From the NCBI GenBank assembly GCA_026874595.1, contig CM049320.1, forward strand, positions 11,249,964-11,313,963: DNA of 64,000 nucleotides, given 5' to 3'. The notes under the pieces are model-generated. The model searched no databases. It was not told the DNA's origin and was given only the letters and a program-made list of their open reading frames with translations. The stretch is from Sipunculus nudus (lineage: Eukaryota; Annelida; Sipuncula; Golfingiida; Sipunculidae). The position numbers were made by a program, and so were the translations under genes. Numbering within the stretch: position 1 is the first letter of the stretch; the number at the start of each line of letters is the position of its first letter. Positions 13,200 through 26,145 of the stretch are shown one piece after another.

Positions 13200-14206
13200 G
13201 CATATTACATTGTACAGCCGTACCTGGCTAGGTGACAATACACGTCTTTATTCGCCGTGGGTGGATGGTGCAATTAATGCCTTAAGGTGGGTTATAATTA
13301 CACTTTCAGGACCTTTAAGGTATCAATAGGCATTTGAGCAAATATCTTACATACTAAGGTTGGCATGGGGCCTCCCTCAAAAGAACTTTTGTAATAAAGG
13401 AGGTAATAGACGCTATTTCCAGGCTAATAATCATCAAACTAAAACGATGTTTTGCCAACAATTCAATTTAGAATATCAACAACATCGTCGATACATGATT
13501 TAAATACAGGAGTAGAGAGTAGAAGTTAATATGTGAGAGCAGGGAGCTTTATAAAAGAATCATGTTTTAACAAAACCGGAAAACTTTGTCACTTTTGATA
13601 AAAAGGAATTTCATTTGATTCATTCGCAAATGTCAGGGGTGTCATCTCTCACTTAACGTTATTGAGTACTAACATGGAATAACACCGCAATCAGTCGAAA
13701 CCATTTTAAGACTTATTAAACTGAAAAATTTTCATAAATTTATGATTAGTACTTATCTGAACGCTAGTAAACTTACCTATATAGTATTCTTTGAAAAAAA
13801 AATCATTTAAATTTGTTGGACATCATTCGTCGCTTTAAAAAAATACAGGTGAATAGGCATTCCGTAAATCAAAGGGTTAAATACCACCATGCAGTTTCTG
13901 TAATGTCCCTTACAACATCAGCATCAATCTAAGAGCGAGGCCAAGGAGATGCCTCTCATCCTAAATGCTGAAAGTATACATGTTAAATCTCAGCTTCCAT
14001 GGAGACATTCACTTGGTTAAGAAGATACCTGCTTCCCTTGAGATTTGTTTGTGAGCAAGCCGACCGACGGTAGTTGTGAACCTGGACGCATAGATCTTAA
14101 ATACAAAGACTAGCTAAAGGCTGGTCATAAGTATGGATTCTCCATACAAGTAAGTATGTGGATGACATAGGAACTGTTCTCAACAGGCCGTTTCCGATTA
14201 TGTCGT

Positions 14207-14210
<4 letters not shown>
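11901..14210. other. Non-coding stretch with two TA tracts
   Basis: TA runs occupy 13077-13112 and 13141-13194, separated by a short CATA-rich spacer. No gene or element is recognised otherwise. Open frames across the TA runs are tyrosine/isoleucine strings produced by the repeat. Confidence 0.6.
13077..13194. repeat. Paired (TA)n microsatellites
   Basis: Two TA runs (13077-13112 and 13141-13194) flank a 28-bp interrupted TACATA spacer, consistent with one longer tract broken by substitutions. Confidence 0.96.

Positions 14211-14261
<51 letters not shown>
14211..14261. repeat. (TA)n microsatellite
   Basis: Uninterrupted AT dinucleotide run of about 51 bp. Confidence 0.97.
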
Positions 14262-14266
<5 letters not shown>

Positions 14267-14476
14267 GGTACCGGCATATAACGTCAAAAGTCAAATTAAT
14301 TGTTTATCTTGTTTATGCTTCCATACAGTTAAATACTCCCATTAAAGTTTATTGACTCGTGCCACCATATACACATATACAGTATATTTGCTTCATTCTA
14401 ACAACATTCACCTGAGGCTGGGTCGCAACCCATGAAACAGTCTGTAGTGAATTTACAGTGTTATTTTTCTTCAGTG

Positions 14477-14477
<1 letters not shown>

Positions 14478-14561
<84 letters not shown>
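14478..14561. repeat. Compound (TA)n(GA)n microsatellite
   Basis: About 62 bp of TA switches directly to about 22 bp of AG at 14539. Confidence 0.97.
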
Positions 14562-14562
<1 letters not shown>

Positions 14563-17076
14563 AACTGATTTATAAAATTTTGTGCATTAATCATTGATCT
14601 TTGAAAGGTGATATTTATGTTCAGGACATTTCCACAATAAATCGCCGTAAAACTGATTTATATACATCAGCCTTACATGGACATATTAATATATATGTAT
14701 CACACTTTTTATGAGACGTTCAACATACTAGTTGCAACGTAACTGCTTCGATTTTACCAATTTAAATCAAACAATATGTGTATAAAAAACGTAATGCCAT
14801 CTTCCACCCGCATGCCCAGATAACCGGCTCTGACGTCACACCCCACGCCTGGACAATAAATAAAATACGCAACGTGGCCTGCACTCGTATATCTGTTATA
14901 CGCGACTGCTTTCTCGGCTCAGTCTCAGAGATCAATTGAAAACCGATGGAAAATCTGGTAGAGTCAATGAAACCTATACTAAACAGCACGAAAATGATCT
15001 GCCACACCTATTTTACTTGTTTTTACATAATGACGGTCACACCTATATAATTAAAATCGATATCCTTTATATCACAGCTATCTAGGCGTAGTCTTATATA
15101 AGCGTAGTATATAGGTTGTATGTATAACGTTGAAGGTACCTGTGTTTTAGATTTTAGATGTATTTCAGATGCATCATATCACTATATTTTTTCAAACTCA
15201 GCTTTAAATATGGAGTTAAGCTTCATTTTTTTCTAATTTTTTGTCGTCTCAGCTTTCATGTATTATTTACAATTCGTTTTTGTTTTTATCGTCGACGACA
15301 TTTGTTGAAAATATCAATAGAACCATATCTATATACATACATATACACACATGCTAATATTAACTCTTGATTGTACCAATATTATGTGGAGTTAAGCTTT
15401 AGCTCTTAGATTTTAAATAGCTTACGGTTATTATACTTTTACATTTAACATAAATATATTATTTGTATATCTTGGTGTGTATGTCGGCAGATAAAAAGAA
15501 AAAAAAATTCGTGTCAGGTCCATCTTCATAAATGTCTGTCTTTTTTTATTGTTAAAAATATACCCTGTTCTTTAAAGCGTTTTAAGGGTATCAGGTTTAT
15601 TATTTTGGAACACGTATTGGTGTTACATCTGACAACCAAACCAACATGGTTTATTTAAGATTAACCTGAAATGTATCATAACAGTAAGATTTTATTAGTT
15701 CAAAAACAAGGTATAAGAAAACACAAACAGACTATTATGGGGGTTGAGTCGGTGTGATCGCTGACAAAATCCCATGCAAGGCTGGTCCTGCACGTTATAA
15801 GGCAGTCCTTCAGCAGACAGCCTGCGGACTTATCTTGCGAATAGCTGTTGGTGTGGACTAAGTTAAATAGGTGGTTTAAAAGTCAACGGTAGCCGGACGG
15901 TTGTTATTATGATTTACAACATATACTCGCTCCGGCTACTTTACGTCATACAGACTTTACGTTTCATCTCCCTCGTTTCCAATTGACTAAGCGTTGATCA
16001 CTAGCATATATTGCCGGCAGACGTGGTTCCTATTAATCCTATCATGGCCCGGGTCAGCCGGTGCTCAGGGATGTTTCCTGATGGCCTCATAGATGTCAAG
16101 ATCTTGTGGAAACCGTAGTTTTTTTTATATACATTAAATACGTTATATTTCAAAATATGTCAGAGATATATATTCCCCTTATTTACTAAATCCTTATTTT
16201 CCCTTTACGCTATGTGGTATGCCAAAGTAATGTGTGCAGGCCGACTCTATAGCAAATTGGCAGTTATAAAATAATATTACCAAGTTTTAAGATCCATGGA
16301 ACAACATTTTCTAACTTTGTATTTTACATATTTTATTTATTCTAATGTTCCGTAAACCACGAAAAGTGTTTGTTATATGACACGAGAGCAAAAAGATCTT
16401 TCATAATTTTCATTCATTTTCTCGTGCCTTATAAGAAACTCCTGACCGGCCAGCGCCCCCGTATGCCCTACGGGTAACTTCCAATTAAAAACGCTACATA
16501 TAAATAAAAATACAAAAGACAAATGAGATTTCCCCTTTTTTCAAAGCATTTAGTTTAAGAACAATATAGGCAACACTATATGTAATATCGCCCTGGCCCC
16601 GTTAACTTAGATTGAAACCTATTAGTTTACACAAAAGACAAATCAGAAGCATTTTCCTGAATGACTTACATAAATTATATAAGCTAAAAAAATAATGAGC
16701 CTTCTCAATTTTTGAAAATGTTTTGGGCCTGTAGAAATTTCTTATGGTACGATGTACCGGCTGACCCCCCCCCCCCCCCTTCCTCTTAAAGGGCTTGGAA
16801 ACCTATGGAATAATCTGTTCAAGTATAAAAGTAATATGGATTACCAAAATATTTTTGATTTTAAAGATATTTTTCCCATCATCGCGGCATAGGGTAGTCA
16901 ACGGGCTGACTGTACACATGTATGACCTGATTGAAAACGCCTATGTTCTTTCAGGGAGAGCTGAACAATGATGCATCTAATTATGTACCATATATACATG
17001 AAGTTTGTTTGACTTCATAATATTGTACAACAGTATGGTTTCGTACTTAAAGCTGTACCCACTCTTCATATATATG
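14562..17076. other. Non-coding stretch with a poly-C tract
   Basis: A 15-base C run lies at 16765-16779. A minus-strand frame at 14762-15007 starts with a hydrophobic stretch but has no recognisable family or splice structure. Nothing else is supported. Confidence 0.5.
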
Positions 17077-17293
17077 TCAAGGCCCAGATCCCGATCAGGA
17101 CCAATCGGCGATTTGTCCCGACCTGATCCGGACCAGATCCCAATCGGGGTTTAGGCCGGATCAAATCCCGATCGGGACCAATCTCCGTTAGGTCTAGACA
17201 AATCGGGCATTGGTCCAGACCAAATCCCGATCGAGATTCAGTCCGGCCTAAACCCCGATCGGGATCTGGTCTGGACAAGTTCTTGATTGAGAT
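17077..17293. repeat. Degenerate GATC-rich short tandem repeat
   Basis: Repeated variants of GGACCAGATCCCGATCGGGA occur in both orientations across about 215 bp, so the segment is rich in short inverted repeats (CCCGATCGGG). The minus-strand frame here is a shadow of the repeat. Confidence 0.7.
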
Positions 17294-17899
17294 TCTATGG
17301 CAGACTAGAGTAGGCTGTGTAAACATTATATTCGAAAAGGTTAACATGAAAAAATAAACCATGTTGTGTGAAAAGTTTTATTTAATATATTAATGTAAAA
17401 AAATAAAAATGTGATTATACATATATAGTTGAACATGTTAATAAGAGAACAGTTATACTTGGTCAATGCAAGGTTGGATTAAGCGGGGGATTCTGGGTTC
17501 GTTGAGGTTAATGTTTGGGTTCAGGTCCCTTTTGTGATGTGCTCTTTGGGTTGGGGTCTGTAAGATTACTTGATATTACAAAGCAGGTGCTTTGCCCTGT
17601 GTTTACATGTAGTGTAAGTTCCCTTCTTTTATTTAATGTGCTCTGTTCTGGCCCGCATATAAAGAACTATGTTTCCTTTATTAGAGGCCATGCGTTTTGC
17701 CAGTATTTTCTAATTGATGGCATATGGTACTTTTTCTTCTTTCGAGCTCCACACATATTGGCTTAATGTGGTGCTATTCCTGTATTTCTTGTTTTTAAAG
17801 CAACAGATATCTTTGTAATATCTTGTTTTAAATGCGTTCGCGGTTTAGTCCTATGTATGTATGGTGACTGTGGTCTTGTGAATTTTGCTCTGTATTTAT

Positions 17900-17962
17900 C
17901 TAATAATAATAATAATAATAATAATAATGATAATAATAAAAATGATAATAATAATAATAATT
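17900..17962 (-). repeat. (ATT)n tail of the LINE
   Basis: An AAT trinucleotide run on the plus strand sits at the 3' end of the minus-strand LINE remnant, just after AAAAATAAATT. This is consistent with a LINE 3' terminal microsatellite. Confidence 0.85.
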
Positions 17963-18915
17963 TATTTTTAAAAAGCTTAAAATCCACCAGAAATGGTGTC
18001 CTAAACGCTTTACATTAATAAAAGGTGACAAATGGAATGCTATTAGATAAATTAGGAATGAATAAAAACAAATAATTAAAATATTAGTTGAAAAGAAAAT
18101 CGTTTCAAGAGAATCAGTATCACAGGAGTGAATGGATTACAATATCCGTAAAACTGTCTGTACAAATGAGTTTTCAGGCGGATGTTAAAGCTGAAAGACT
18201 AGATTGTGATCGCAGGTACTGTGGTAATTCATTCCAAAGTTAAGGACCAGCTACACCAAAAGCTCTGATGCATATGGTTGATGACTTTATGAGTAGAACA
18301 TCTAAGAATTCCTGGTGGGAAGAGCGAAGCCCACGATTCTGGTGGTACGTTAGACAGAATTGGTTTTTGCCTTGAATATGAGGACCGGGACTTTAAAATG
18401 GATCCTATGATACACTGGCAACCAATGAAGAGCATTTAGCACAGGTGTGATATGATCAGCTGTTTTCGTTAATGTTACAATGCGCGCCGTCATATTCTGA
18501 ATCCGTTGCAGTTTCGGTATCAGAACAGAAGGGAGCCCACCAAGGAGTGCATTACAATAATCCAGTTTAGAAGTGATGAAGGCATGAACCAACTTCTCTG
18601 CAGCATCTTGATTAAGATACCTTTCTGATCTGACCAATGTAATATGAATGAAAAATACGCCGTATGACACACACTATTGATGTGAGCCTTCGTACCGGCA
18701 CTTGAGTCCATAATCACACCGATGTTCCTGACTACAGTACTTGCTATATCGTCATGTTCTCCGATATGCAGAACAGGACAGCTGAGCCTCTATGAAAGAT
18801 GCTTAGGAGATCCTAACAGGACCTCAATTTTAACAGTTGTTGTTCCATTCATTTCTTTAATCTTGAGGTTAATCCAATGGCGACTGAAAATATACGCTAC
18901 TCAGCTTCTTTAATT
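17900..18915 (-). pseudogene. 5'-truncated, frameshifted non-LTR retrotransposon (CR1/L2-like) reverse transcriptase 3' end
   Basis: On the minus strand, conceptual fragments match the region after the catalytic palm of CR1/L2-type reverse transcriptases. In order: a KIEVLLGSPK segment, RNIGVIMDSSAGTKAHIN, then after a frameshift near 18655 LNQDAAEKLVHAFITSKL, LDYCNALLGGLP (about 18530-18565) and DHITPVLNALHWLPV, then in another frame RAFGVAGP and LWNELP (near 18220-18270). Stops and frame changes show it is dead. The palm motif and endonuclease are absent, so it is 5' truncated, as is usual for LINE insertions. After the last block comes a short 3' UTR and then (ATT)n at 17900-17962, the simple-repeat tail such elements end in. 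The family call comes from remembered motif patterns and the clade is not certain. Confidence 0.85.
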
Positions 18916-19268
18916 TTCCTGTTCATGTCCTCGGGCTTAAGAGAAGCGGTATATATGGTAAGCAGAAATATAAGATTATATATATATTTATTTATATATA
19001 TGGTTATGTGACGGATATAAAAATATATAATAAATGGAAATGTTTTCTGCTTGCATTGTTATGTACACTTTGTATGTTATTTTCCTTCTCGAAACTTAAA
19101 AAAAAATCCTATTTTGTTTTGATAATAAAAAATTATCTTGTAATAAAAATGTAACAAAATGCATTCAATGTCAGTATGACCGGAGATGAGTTTTATTGGA
19201 ATACACTGCATTCTCTTTTTAACACGACCATGGACAATCGAAACGGATTCACCGTTTAATATAGCATC

Positions 19269-19314
<46 letters not shown>

Positions 19315-20494
19315 TTTCTGTTTGGATTACTGTCTAGAGTAATTAGAATGAAGGTCTTTGAACCCTTTCAGATATGTTATGGTAAGTGTCTACGTTAAAA
19401 TGTCACAGGGGTAGGTCTCAATAGGGCCCAGGTTGTGACAGCGTAGAAACACAGTCATTTGATTGTTATCCGGGGCATCATGACAGCTGAGACAATACTA
19501 ATTGTCCAATTACCGCGAAACTGGTTTTTTCTCCCGAACAATGAGAAGCCGGGGCACACCTTTGCGGGGGAGAAACCTGAGCGGAGTTAGCTCGAGAATA
19601 ACATGTGTTCGTAATCTGTGACGTGGCGCCAGGACATACCTTGTGTCCCTGCACCACTCCGGGTTGTGTCTCCAGGCGTTAAGTGGGTAAAAACATCACA
19701 CAGACTCTCCCTATTTCGCCATCATATTTCAAGAGGTGTTATCTGTGTGGAAATTGATCCATATTTGGAGCCCTCCTCTGTATTCGGCCTTTTTACATGA
19801 AGTGGCGTTTTGTTGATTTAACTTGTTCTGTCATTTTTCTTCCATCCTCCTCAAAGAATTTCTGCAAAAAAATGTTTTTTCCCTTTTCTGTTTTGTATCT
19901 TCAGTGTTTAGATTAACGTGTGAAGCACTCCTGAGGTCCCTATATCTGTTGGTCACGATTTTTACAGAATGTATTCTTAATATGAATGTCATCAGAAAAG
20001 TTAAGTAACTAAAGATGAATGCGCATTTGGTTGTACGTAAATGCATTACGTAAGAATTCCATTTTTATATATATACATATATGTCCTTGCCTCCGCCAGC
20101 AGTTTATGCGTAAATCCCCGATCGTGTGTGTGCTTGTGTGTGTGTGTACCCACGTAATTATGAATGGAAGATTTTGTTGTGGATCCGACACATGATTCGG
20201 ATCCAGGAACGTCCTCAAGGAATTTTCACAAGTGTACATTCACTTATGCACGAATGAATATGGGAATAGGGGCCGAATAATTGAATGCCCCCGCCCACAT
20301 GGCGGAGACTTGCATTCCTAAATGTGGTGATTTCTCGTTTGTCTTTGCTTACCTCCGTCATTTCTTCAAAACTTTCAGTTCTTCCCTTTAACTTATAACC
20401 ATGCAAAGCTGAATAATTATTCCTCTGATATTATGTTTCCTGCAAACACCACTTAAAAGGGATCAACCTTATATAACTCAGTGATCTAGTGGAG
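18916..20494. other. Non-coding stretch with a TA tract
   Basis: A TA run lies at 19272-19311. A short near-palindrome GGATCCGA...TCGGATCC is at about 20179-20202, next to a (TG)n patch near 20125-20146. No gene is recognised. Confidence 0.5.
19272..19311. repeat. (TA)n microsatellite
   Basis: Uninterrupted TA run of about 40 bp. Confidence 0.96.
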
Positions 20495-20992
20495 CCAACA
20501 CCACCCGAGTCCCAGTCCAAGCTGCACGATTTAAAGTCCAAGTCCGAGTCCATGAGGTTCTAGTCCATGTCCGCCTTCTTTGAGTACGAGTTATCTGGAT
20601 CTAGAGTCCAAGTCCGAATTCGAAGCCAATAAAATACTTGTATAAAAAGAAATTTAAAATTTCACTTTGGGATTACCATAAGTATTTTTTATGTTAGTTT
20701 TCACACGCCTTTAACTTTAAGGTTCAATTACATTTAGCTCCCGGTGCAGACGTAAAGCTTGTTAAATAGTTTTTCTTGTAATATTCCGTTAGTGGCTCGC
20801 ACGTTTATAAATGTATTCATGGTATGTGACGGAGCTTTCCTTCTGCTGGACTCGAGATAGACTTGACCTGATTTTTCGAGTGCTTACCCCAGAGTCCGAG
20901 TACAAGCCCGAGTCCAGGACGCTCGAGTCAAAGTGCAAGTCCGAGTCCCTAAATAGTAGACTCGAGTATAAGTCCGTAAAAGAGTCCCCCAT
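20495..20992. repeat. Two clusters of degenerate GTCCAAGTCCGA repeats
   Basis: Hexamer-like variants of GAGTCCAAGTCCGAGTC recur at about 20505-20630 and again at 20868-20992, separated by unique sequence. Both clusters are in the same sense. They may be one array split by an insertion. Confidence 0.7.
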
Positions 20993-23900
20993 CACTAAGA
21001 TGATTTTTTTTTTGGGGGGGGGGTCATATTTTAAATTTAACACTGCCCCTAATCTGTCAACCCACAATGTTTTTAGTCGTGTGTTAAATGATGTTGGATG
21101 GTGATAACAGTTGGCAGCTATGCTGTGCAGTATCTATACATTACCTTCCGCTGAGACACTTGTTTTAACGTACAAATGATACATCAGCTTTTTGTATAAG
21201 TGAAACCCTTGGTTGGTCGCCTGCTGTAATAACTCTTAAGATCCAAACTTGACATGAGAATGCTATGAGATTCCAAAGCATATGGTCTGCATTTCCGTTC
21301 ATTTTCTCCCGCGATATTCGCCCAGGGCAAATGCCTCTAGCTTATGGGCACTCGTAAAAATTGAATTTAACATACGAATGACTTATTGACATGCATATTA
21401 ACGTAATTCTGAAAGAATTTATATCACAGCATGATCAATAAATATGTTTATAAGAACTGGAGATGATCGTTCAAAATAAGGATTTTAATTTAAAATATGA
21501 TATATAACTTTTTTTGAATGAAATGCACATAGTCAAAGGGATATGTTTACCTGTTGTTATCTAGTATAAGTTGTTCTCTAGCGGTTATTCTGGTCGCAAA
21601 ACCATCCATACCGTAGCACAAACCGTTACACCAGATTGTGTTAGAAACAATGTTTGTTTGGGGAAGGGGCGGTGTCAGTGGTATTTGGTATAATCCGGGT
21701 ATTTGGAATAAATAACTTCATGTCAATCAGTTGAATTGATAATCAACGATGAAACCGTGATAATCAAATATTAATGGGAAGAACGATTGGTGAGAATAAT
21801 GCCTGACCTTTTTCTCAGTTTCGTGATCATTAAACCAAAGTTTATGGGTTTACGGGAAACACTGTACCAGTGGAGCAAAAGAGAAATTGGATATTTCTAT
21901 TTTTTAAATAATTTTACCATTTCCTTTCTTTCAAAAGATAGGTATTTGGCCCGTCAGTACGGTATAACGAAAGTGTGTATCGGTGAAGGTAACTATCCAC
22001 TAAACATTTTACGTCATTATTAATCCCTGTTTTTTTTTTTTTCATAACCTGACTGTAAGGCATTTGAAGGAATCTATCATGGTTTAATGAGTTTTCCCTT
22101 GTCCCTTTTCCCGCAACAAAAGAGCTCCGAAAGCCAACGCCCTAACTATATACTTCCTAAAATTGTTTCTATGGTTTAAGAGACAGTTTTCCACAATTGG
22201 TTTGGACCATATGGGAATAGATTTCACTTATTGCGCGGGCGCGCTCAAGAAGAGAGCACATCAGTTAACAGAAAAATTAGGCCGTTTTCAGGTATTTTAC
22301 ATTTAAAACGGTAAAGCTCCAGCTGCCAATGGATGGGGAATTAAACCATCTATGGGGAATTAAACCATTTAGCTAAAAGCTAAATTCTCAGGAGCGTGTC
22401 CACTGAAAGTTTGAGCCCCTCTACCAGGAGGGAATTTTTGGTGGCGTTGTTCCAAATTTGCAAGGCCATTCCTTCCCCTTAAGTTATTCAATTTTCAGGG
22501 AAGCAGTATTTCCATGAAAAATCTATTCCCCTCTATTTTGAAAATCCTGTTACCGCCCCTGAATTCGTTCCCTATCGCGTATGATAAAAATGCTAAACAG
22601 CAAGAGACAAAAGCCGATGATTATATGAAATATCTCTTCTTCTTTGTCCTTAATTGCTTATTTGTATATAGGAACTGCTATAGACAAGGTTGTTTATGTA
22701 ATATTTGCTGTGTTTGAACATGCATTTGTAAACCAACCCCCCCCCGATAATTATGTAACAATTATGTTAAAGAAATAACAGGAGAAAATGTCTTCATATG
22801 ACCTTTCTTACTTTAAGTGGTCATGCTGAGAGGTATCTACAGTTTTGTTCGAAGCAGCCAGCTTAAACATTGATTGATGATTAAAATTAATGTATTAATT
22901 ACAACCAAAATGCCCATTAAGATTGTCGACTGAATTCACTGAGATCTTTAAAGGTTCATGCTAGAATCATAGCTTGACTGACGAGGGAAGAAAGCAATGC
23001 ATGACACAAGTTTAATGTATGGTATATCCACGCGTTTGTGCCATAAGAAATTGGTCGTTGTCATCCAGCATCGATAAGATCATTATAAATACCAGTGAAT
23101 CCCTTTTAGTGGGTGCCTGCTCCAGCTAATACACGTCTTCACAGAAATGATAAGATTGCCTCCCCCATCCGTGCCTATTTTGAGACGAAAGCAATGCTAT
23201 TTATGCGGCTACCATCGTTGATTCTCTGCACGGCCTTACAACCTGTGAAGCTGCGTCGTATTCTACCAGAAACGAGGAAACTACTTGTTATTTAATGGCA
23301 CAGGCTACAGCATGACAGACGAGATTATGTAGCCCACTTCCGGGGCGTCGAGGTTAGTCCACGTGACCTCTTGGCTGTGTCCTTTGCAAAGTAGCCAGCG
23401 CTTTAGACTTAATACATGTTTGTTGGCTGGATAATCTTCTTGCCCGTGGCCCTTTTCATAAAATGACGAATCTAGTACAATTTGGTCCTCCGTTATGACT
23501 GTAAAGGACAACTTACCTAATAGTACTTTGTCAATTCAATGTGTACTCTTTTCCCGCCTACAATTCGTTACCAATGACGTCTGGGCCTAAGAATGAATCC
23601 TTCGAGAGCTCATAATCTTAATGGCTTTGTAGAAAGTAGAGTGGCGAGGACAGTAAGTGCAAAGGCTTAGTGCACCATTACTTTCTGAATTATAAAAATC
23701 AACCGACGTAAAACCAGAGCGTCCGTCCTTCATCGGTGGTCCGTGCTTCTTGCAGACAATCGTTTTCATATTTAATAATGCTCCTTACAAAATTTAATTT
23801 ATCTAGAAAAAAAATTAAGCTAATTTCCTGTACGATCTTGAGGTTTTTCTTGTTCACCTTTTTACTGTACTGTCAGTTATTCGCAATATATCTAAATAAA

Positions 23901-24711
23901 TCAGCCTCAATCCGCCACACAATCTATAAACATAATTTCATATTGCAAGCTTTCATTATCCGCAAACTTCCAATACATTTATATGTATTCTTTATCCTGA
24001 AAAAAAAAAACTTTCACTAAGAATGTCTGTTCCTTTGGTTTAATCGTCATATGTGCCAGAAAAATATTCCAGAGGTTATTTGTAGATATTAAAACATTTG
24101 ACTTGAGGCCATTTTTTATATGCATATCTTAATCTTTATAAAGCCACTTCAAATAAAAATAAATATAAAAATAATATGTTAAGCTTGTCTTCTAATGCGT
24201 GTAGACGTGACTTATCTAACCTTTATATTTATTTCAAATAACTTGTCTTAATTAAATTCAGTTGCTACATAACTGCAAAAAATCTAAAAAAACACATAAA
24301 ATATGTTTACATTACAAACACAAAATCCTGTTTGTTGAAATGTTTTTGATGGGACGCCCCGGGGTCTTAATGTCAAGTTTCCGTTACCAATAAGGTGTTT
24401 ACCATTCAGAACGAGACACTAAATGCTGTCTCGGATCTACTCAAATTGAACTGGGTATTTTTTTTTATATTAAATCAATACAATGCGTAGGATGTAAAGA
24501 GAACACGTAGGCGAGAGAGCGTTTAGTTTGCAAAATTATGTAAATGTAGAGAGCATCCAAGACATTCCCTCTTTCTCTTTTTTATTCATTGTATCAAGAT
24601 TTTTTTTTTTTTGGGGGGGGGGGGGAGGGGGAGGGGTATCTACCTAACTGAGCTTGTTTGTTGGGTTGTCTGTTAGTCTGAAATTATTTCCTGCAAAGAT
24701 GAGGAATATAT
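20993..24711. other. Non-coding stretch, nothing recognised
   Basis: It includes T/G homopolymers near 21005-21021 and 24601-24625, and a small direct duplication of ATGGGGAATTAAACCAT at about 22333-22368. No coding, RNA or mobile feature is supported. Confidence 0.5.
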
Positions 24712-24931
24712 ATTGCCTCTTTTTGGCAAAGGGGGATGGTCAATGTAATCATCCCCCCACTTTTCAGAGAATAATATTATAATTTTGCAAATGAAATATA
24801 ATAATAAATAGAATTAAAGACTTTGGATCAATTTACTAAAAAACGTTATATCTATATGTTATATAACCTTCCTTAGAATTCACAAAATAACTTATTACCT
24901 AAAACATTATAATTATTTGAAATATGATTAA

Positions 24932-24989
<58 letters not shown>

Positions 24990-25048
24990 GTATATCTATA
25001 TAAATATATATAAAGTTTATTATGTCACTCAGAGACGCTAAAATTGGT
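24712..25048 (+). repeat. Dispersed repeat family X, copy 1
   Basis: From GGCAAAGGGGGATGGTCAA through TTTTCAGAGAATAATATTAT and AATTCACAAAATAACTTATT to CACTCAGAGACGCT, the order and spacing match 55330-55640 at high identity. The minus-strand 5' part also matches about 29395-29600. A TA microsatellite (24933-24986) sits inside this copy. I see no coding capacity. It could be a short non-autonomous element. Confidence 0.8.
24933..24986. repeat. (TA)n microsatellite
   Basis: About 54 bp of TA inside dispersed repeat X. Confidence 0.96.
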
Positions 25049-25110
25049 ATATATACGTATATAAATGTCTAGTATGAGAATTACTCCATTGTACTGATAT
25101 ATTAAATATA

Positions 25111-25304
25111 GGAAGTGGCTAAACAACCGGCAGGGTGCCGGCAGTTAGCCCACAGGCTAAACAGCCGGCAGGAGAAATTGACCTTGCCGGCAGTCTGACA
25201 CACAGGCCTAACACTGGCAAATGAATGTATTCTCTATTTCAGTGTGATACTCTATAATTTCTATTTTTTATTTTGATAACAAGCTGACCATATAGAGCTG
25301 ACTT
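25111..25304 (+). repeat. Left terminal inverted repeat
   Basis: It pairs with 26146-26342 with small gaps and substitutions. Internal short repeats of GCCGGCAG and GGCTAAACAG occur two to three times within the arm, so the arm has its own substructure. Confidence 0.92.
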
Positions 25305-25469
25305 ACCAAATTTGATATTTTGCTGGTCTATATGTAAGAATTACCATTTGATGTGGATATTTCTTGCATCACCTCACAACACAGTAGGCTCAACTACTTT
25401 AATTAGGTGAGGTGTAATATTGTTTGATTACCTTTGATCAAGTAATAAGCTAATCCTTGGATCATTCAG

Positions 25470-25850
25470 TGTATTTGACATATCCTGAGTTGTTTGTTCT
25501 CCTACACTAATTATTTGTTGACTCATAAGCACACTAATGTATAAACAGTCGTTATGCTTCACATTTGATTAAATTTTATCAAACAATCTGCATATCCTTT
25601 GATATGACATCTCAAGAGTTGTTTGTGCTCTCACACACTGTTTGTTTGTTTGTTTTCTCACATGCATACCAGTATATAAACAGCTGTTATGCTTCACAGT
25701 TAAGCTGAGTTAATTTAATACCTTAGATCAAAGAATCTGCATATATCCTTTGATATGACATCTCATGAGTTGTTTGTGCCTTCACACACTACCCATTGTC
25801 TGCTTATAAGCATATATAAGCAGCTGATATGCCAGTCAATTTCAGTTCAA
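25470..25850 (+). repeat. Three ~130-150 bp tandem subrepeats inside the transposon
   Basis: The segment GAGTTGTTTGT recurs at 25487, 25616 and 25767. Each is followed by a CACACT/CACTA stretch and then TATAAACAG(C)TGTTATGC or a variant. The copies are clearly diverged. Confidence 0.8.
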
Positions 25851-26145
25851 ATCCTACAGTAACAGTCAATGTGTCCCAGCAAACACTTCACATTTCTTGT
25901 GTATATATTTTTTTTATTGTGATATGGAATAAATATTTAGTATATATACAATGGTCTTTGTTGTTATAATTTGCAAGCTAACTATATTTGCAATTTGTCC
26001 CCCCCCCACATCCTGTAAATTTTATCACAAAATCTGTTTAAAACTACCCTGTAAATATCACAATGTGCACTTTTAATACCTACTCAACATACTTATTAGG
26101 AATTCCTACTTATTACTTATAGATGAGCAAAATATCTATTTTTTT

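Noticed and set aside
14762-15007. Minus-strand frame with a hydrophobic N-terminus
   Set aside because: The leader is plausible but the rest shows no cysteine pattern, processing sites or recognisable family. It is compatible with chance.
17066-17362. 98-codon minus-strand frame
   Set aside because: It is a shadow of the degenerate GATC-rich repeat.
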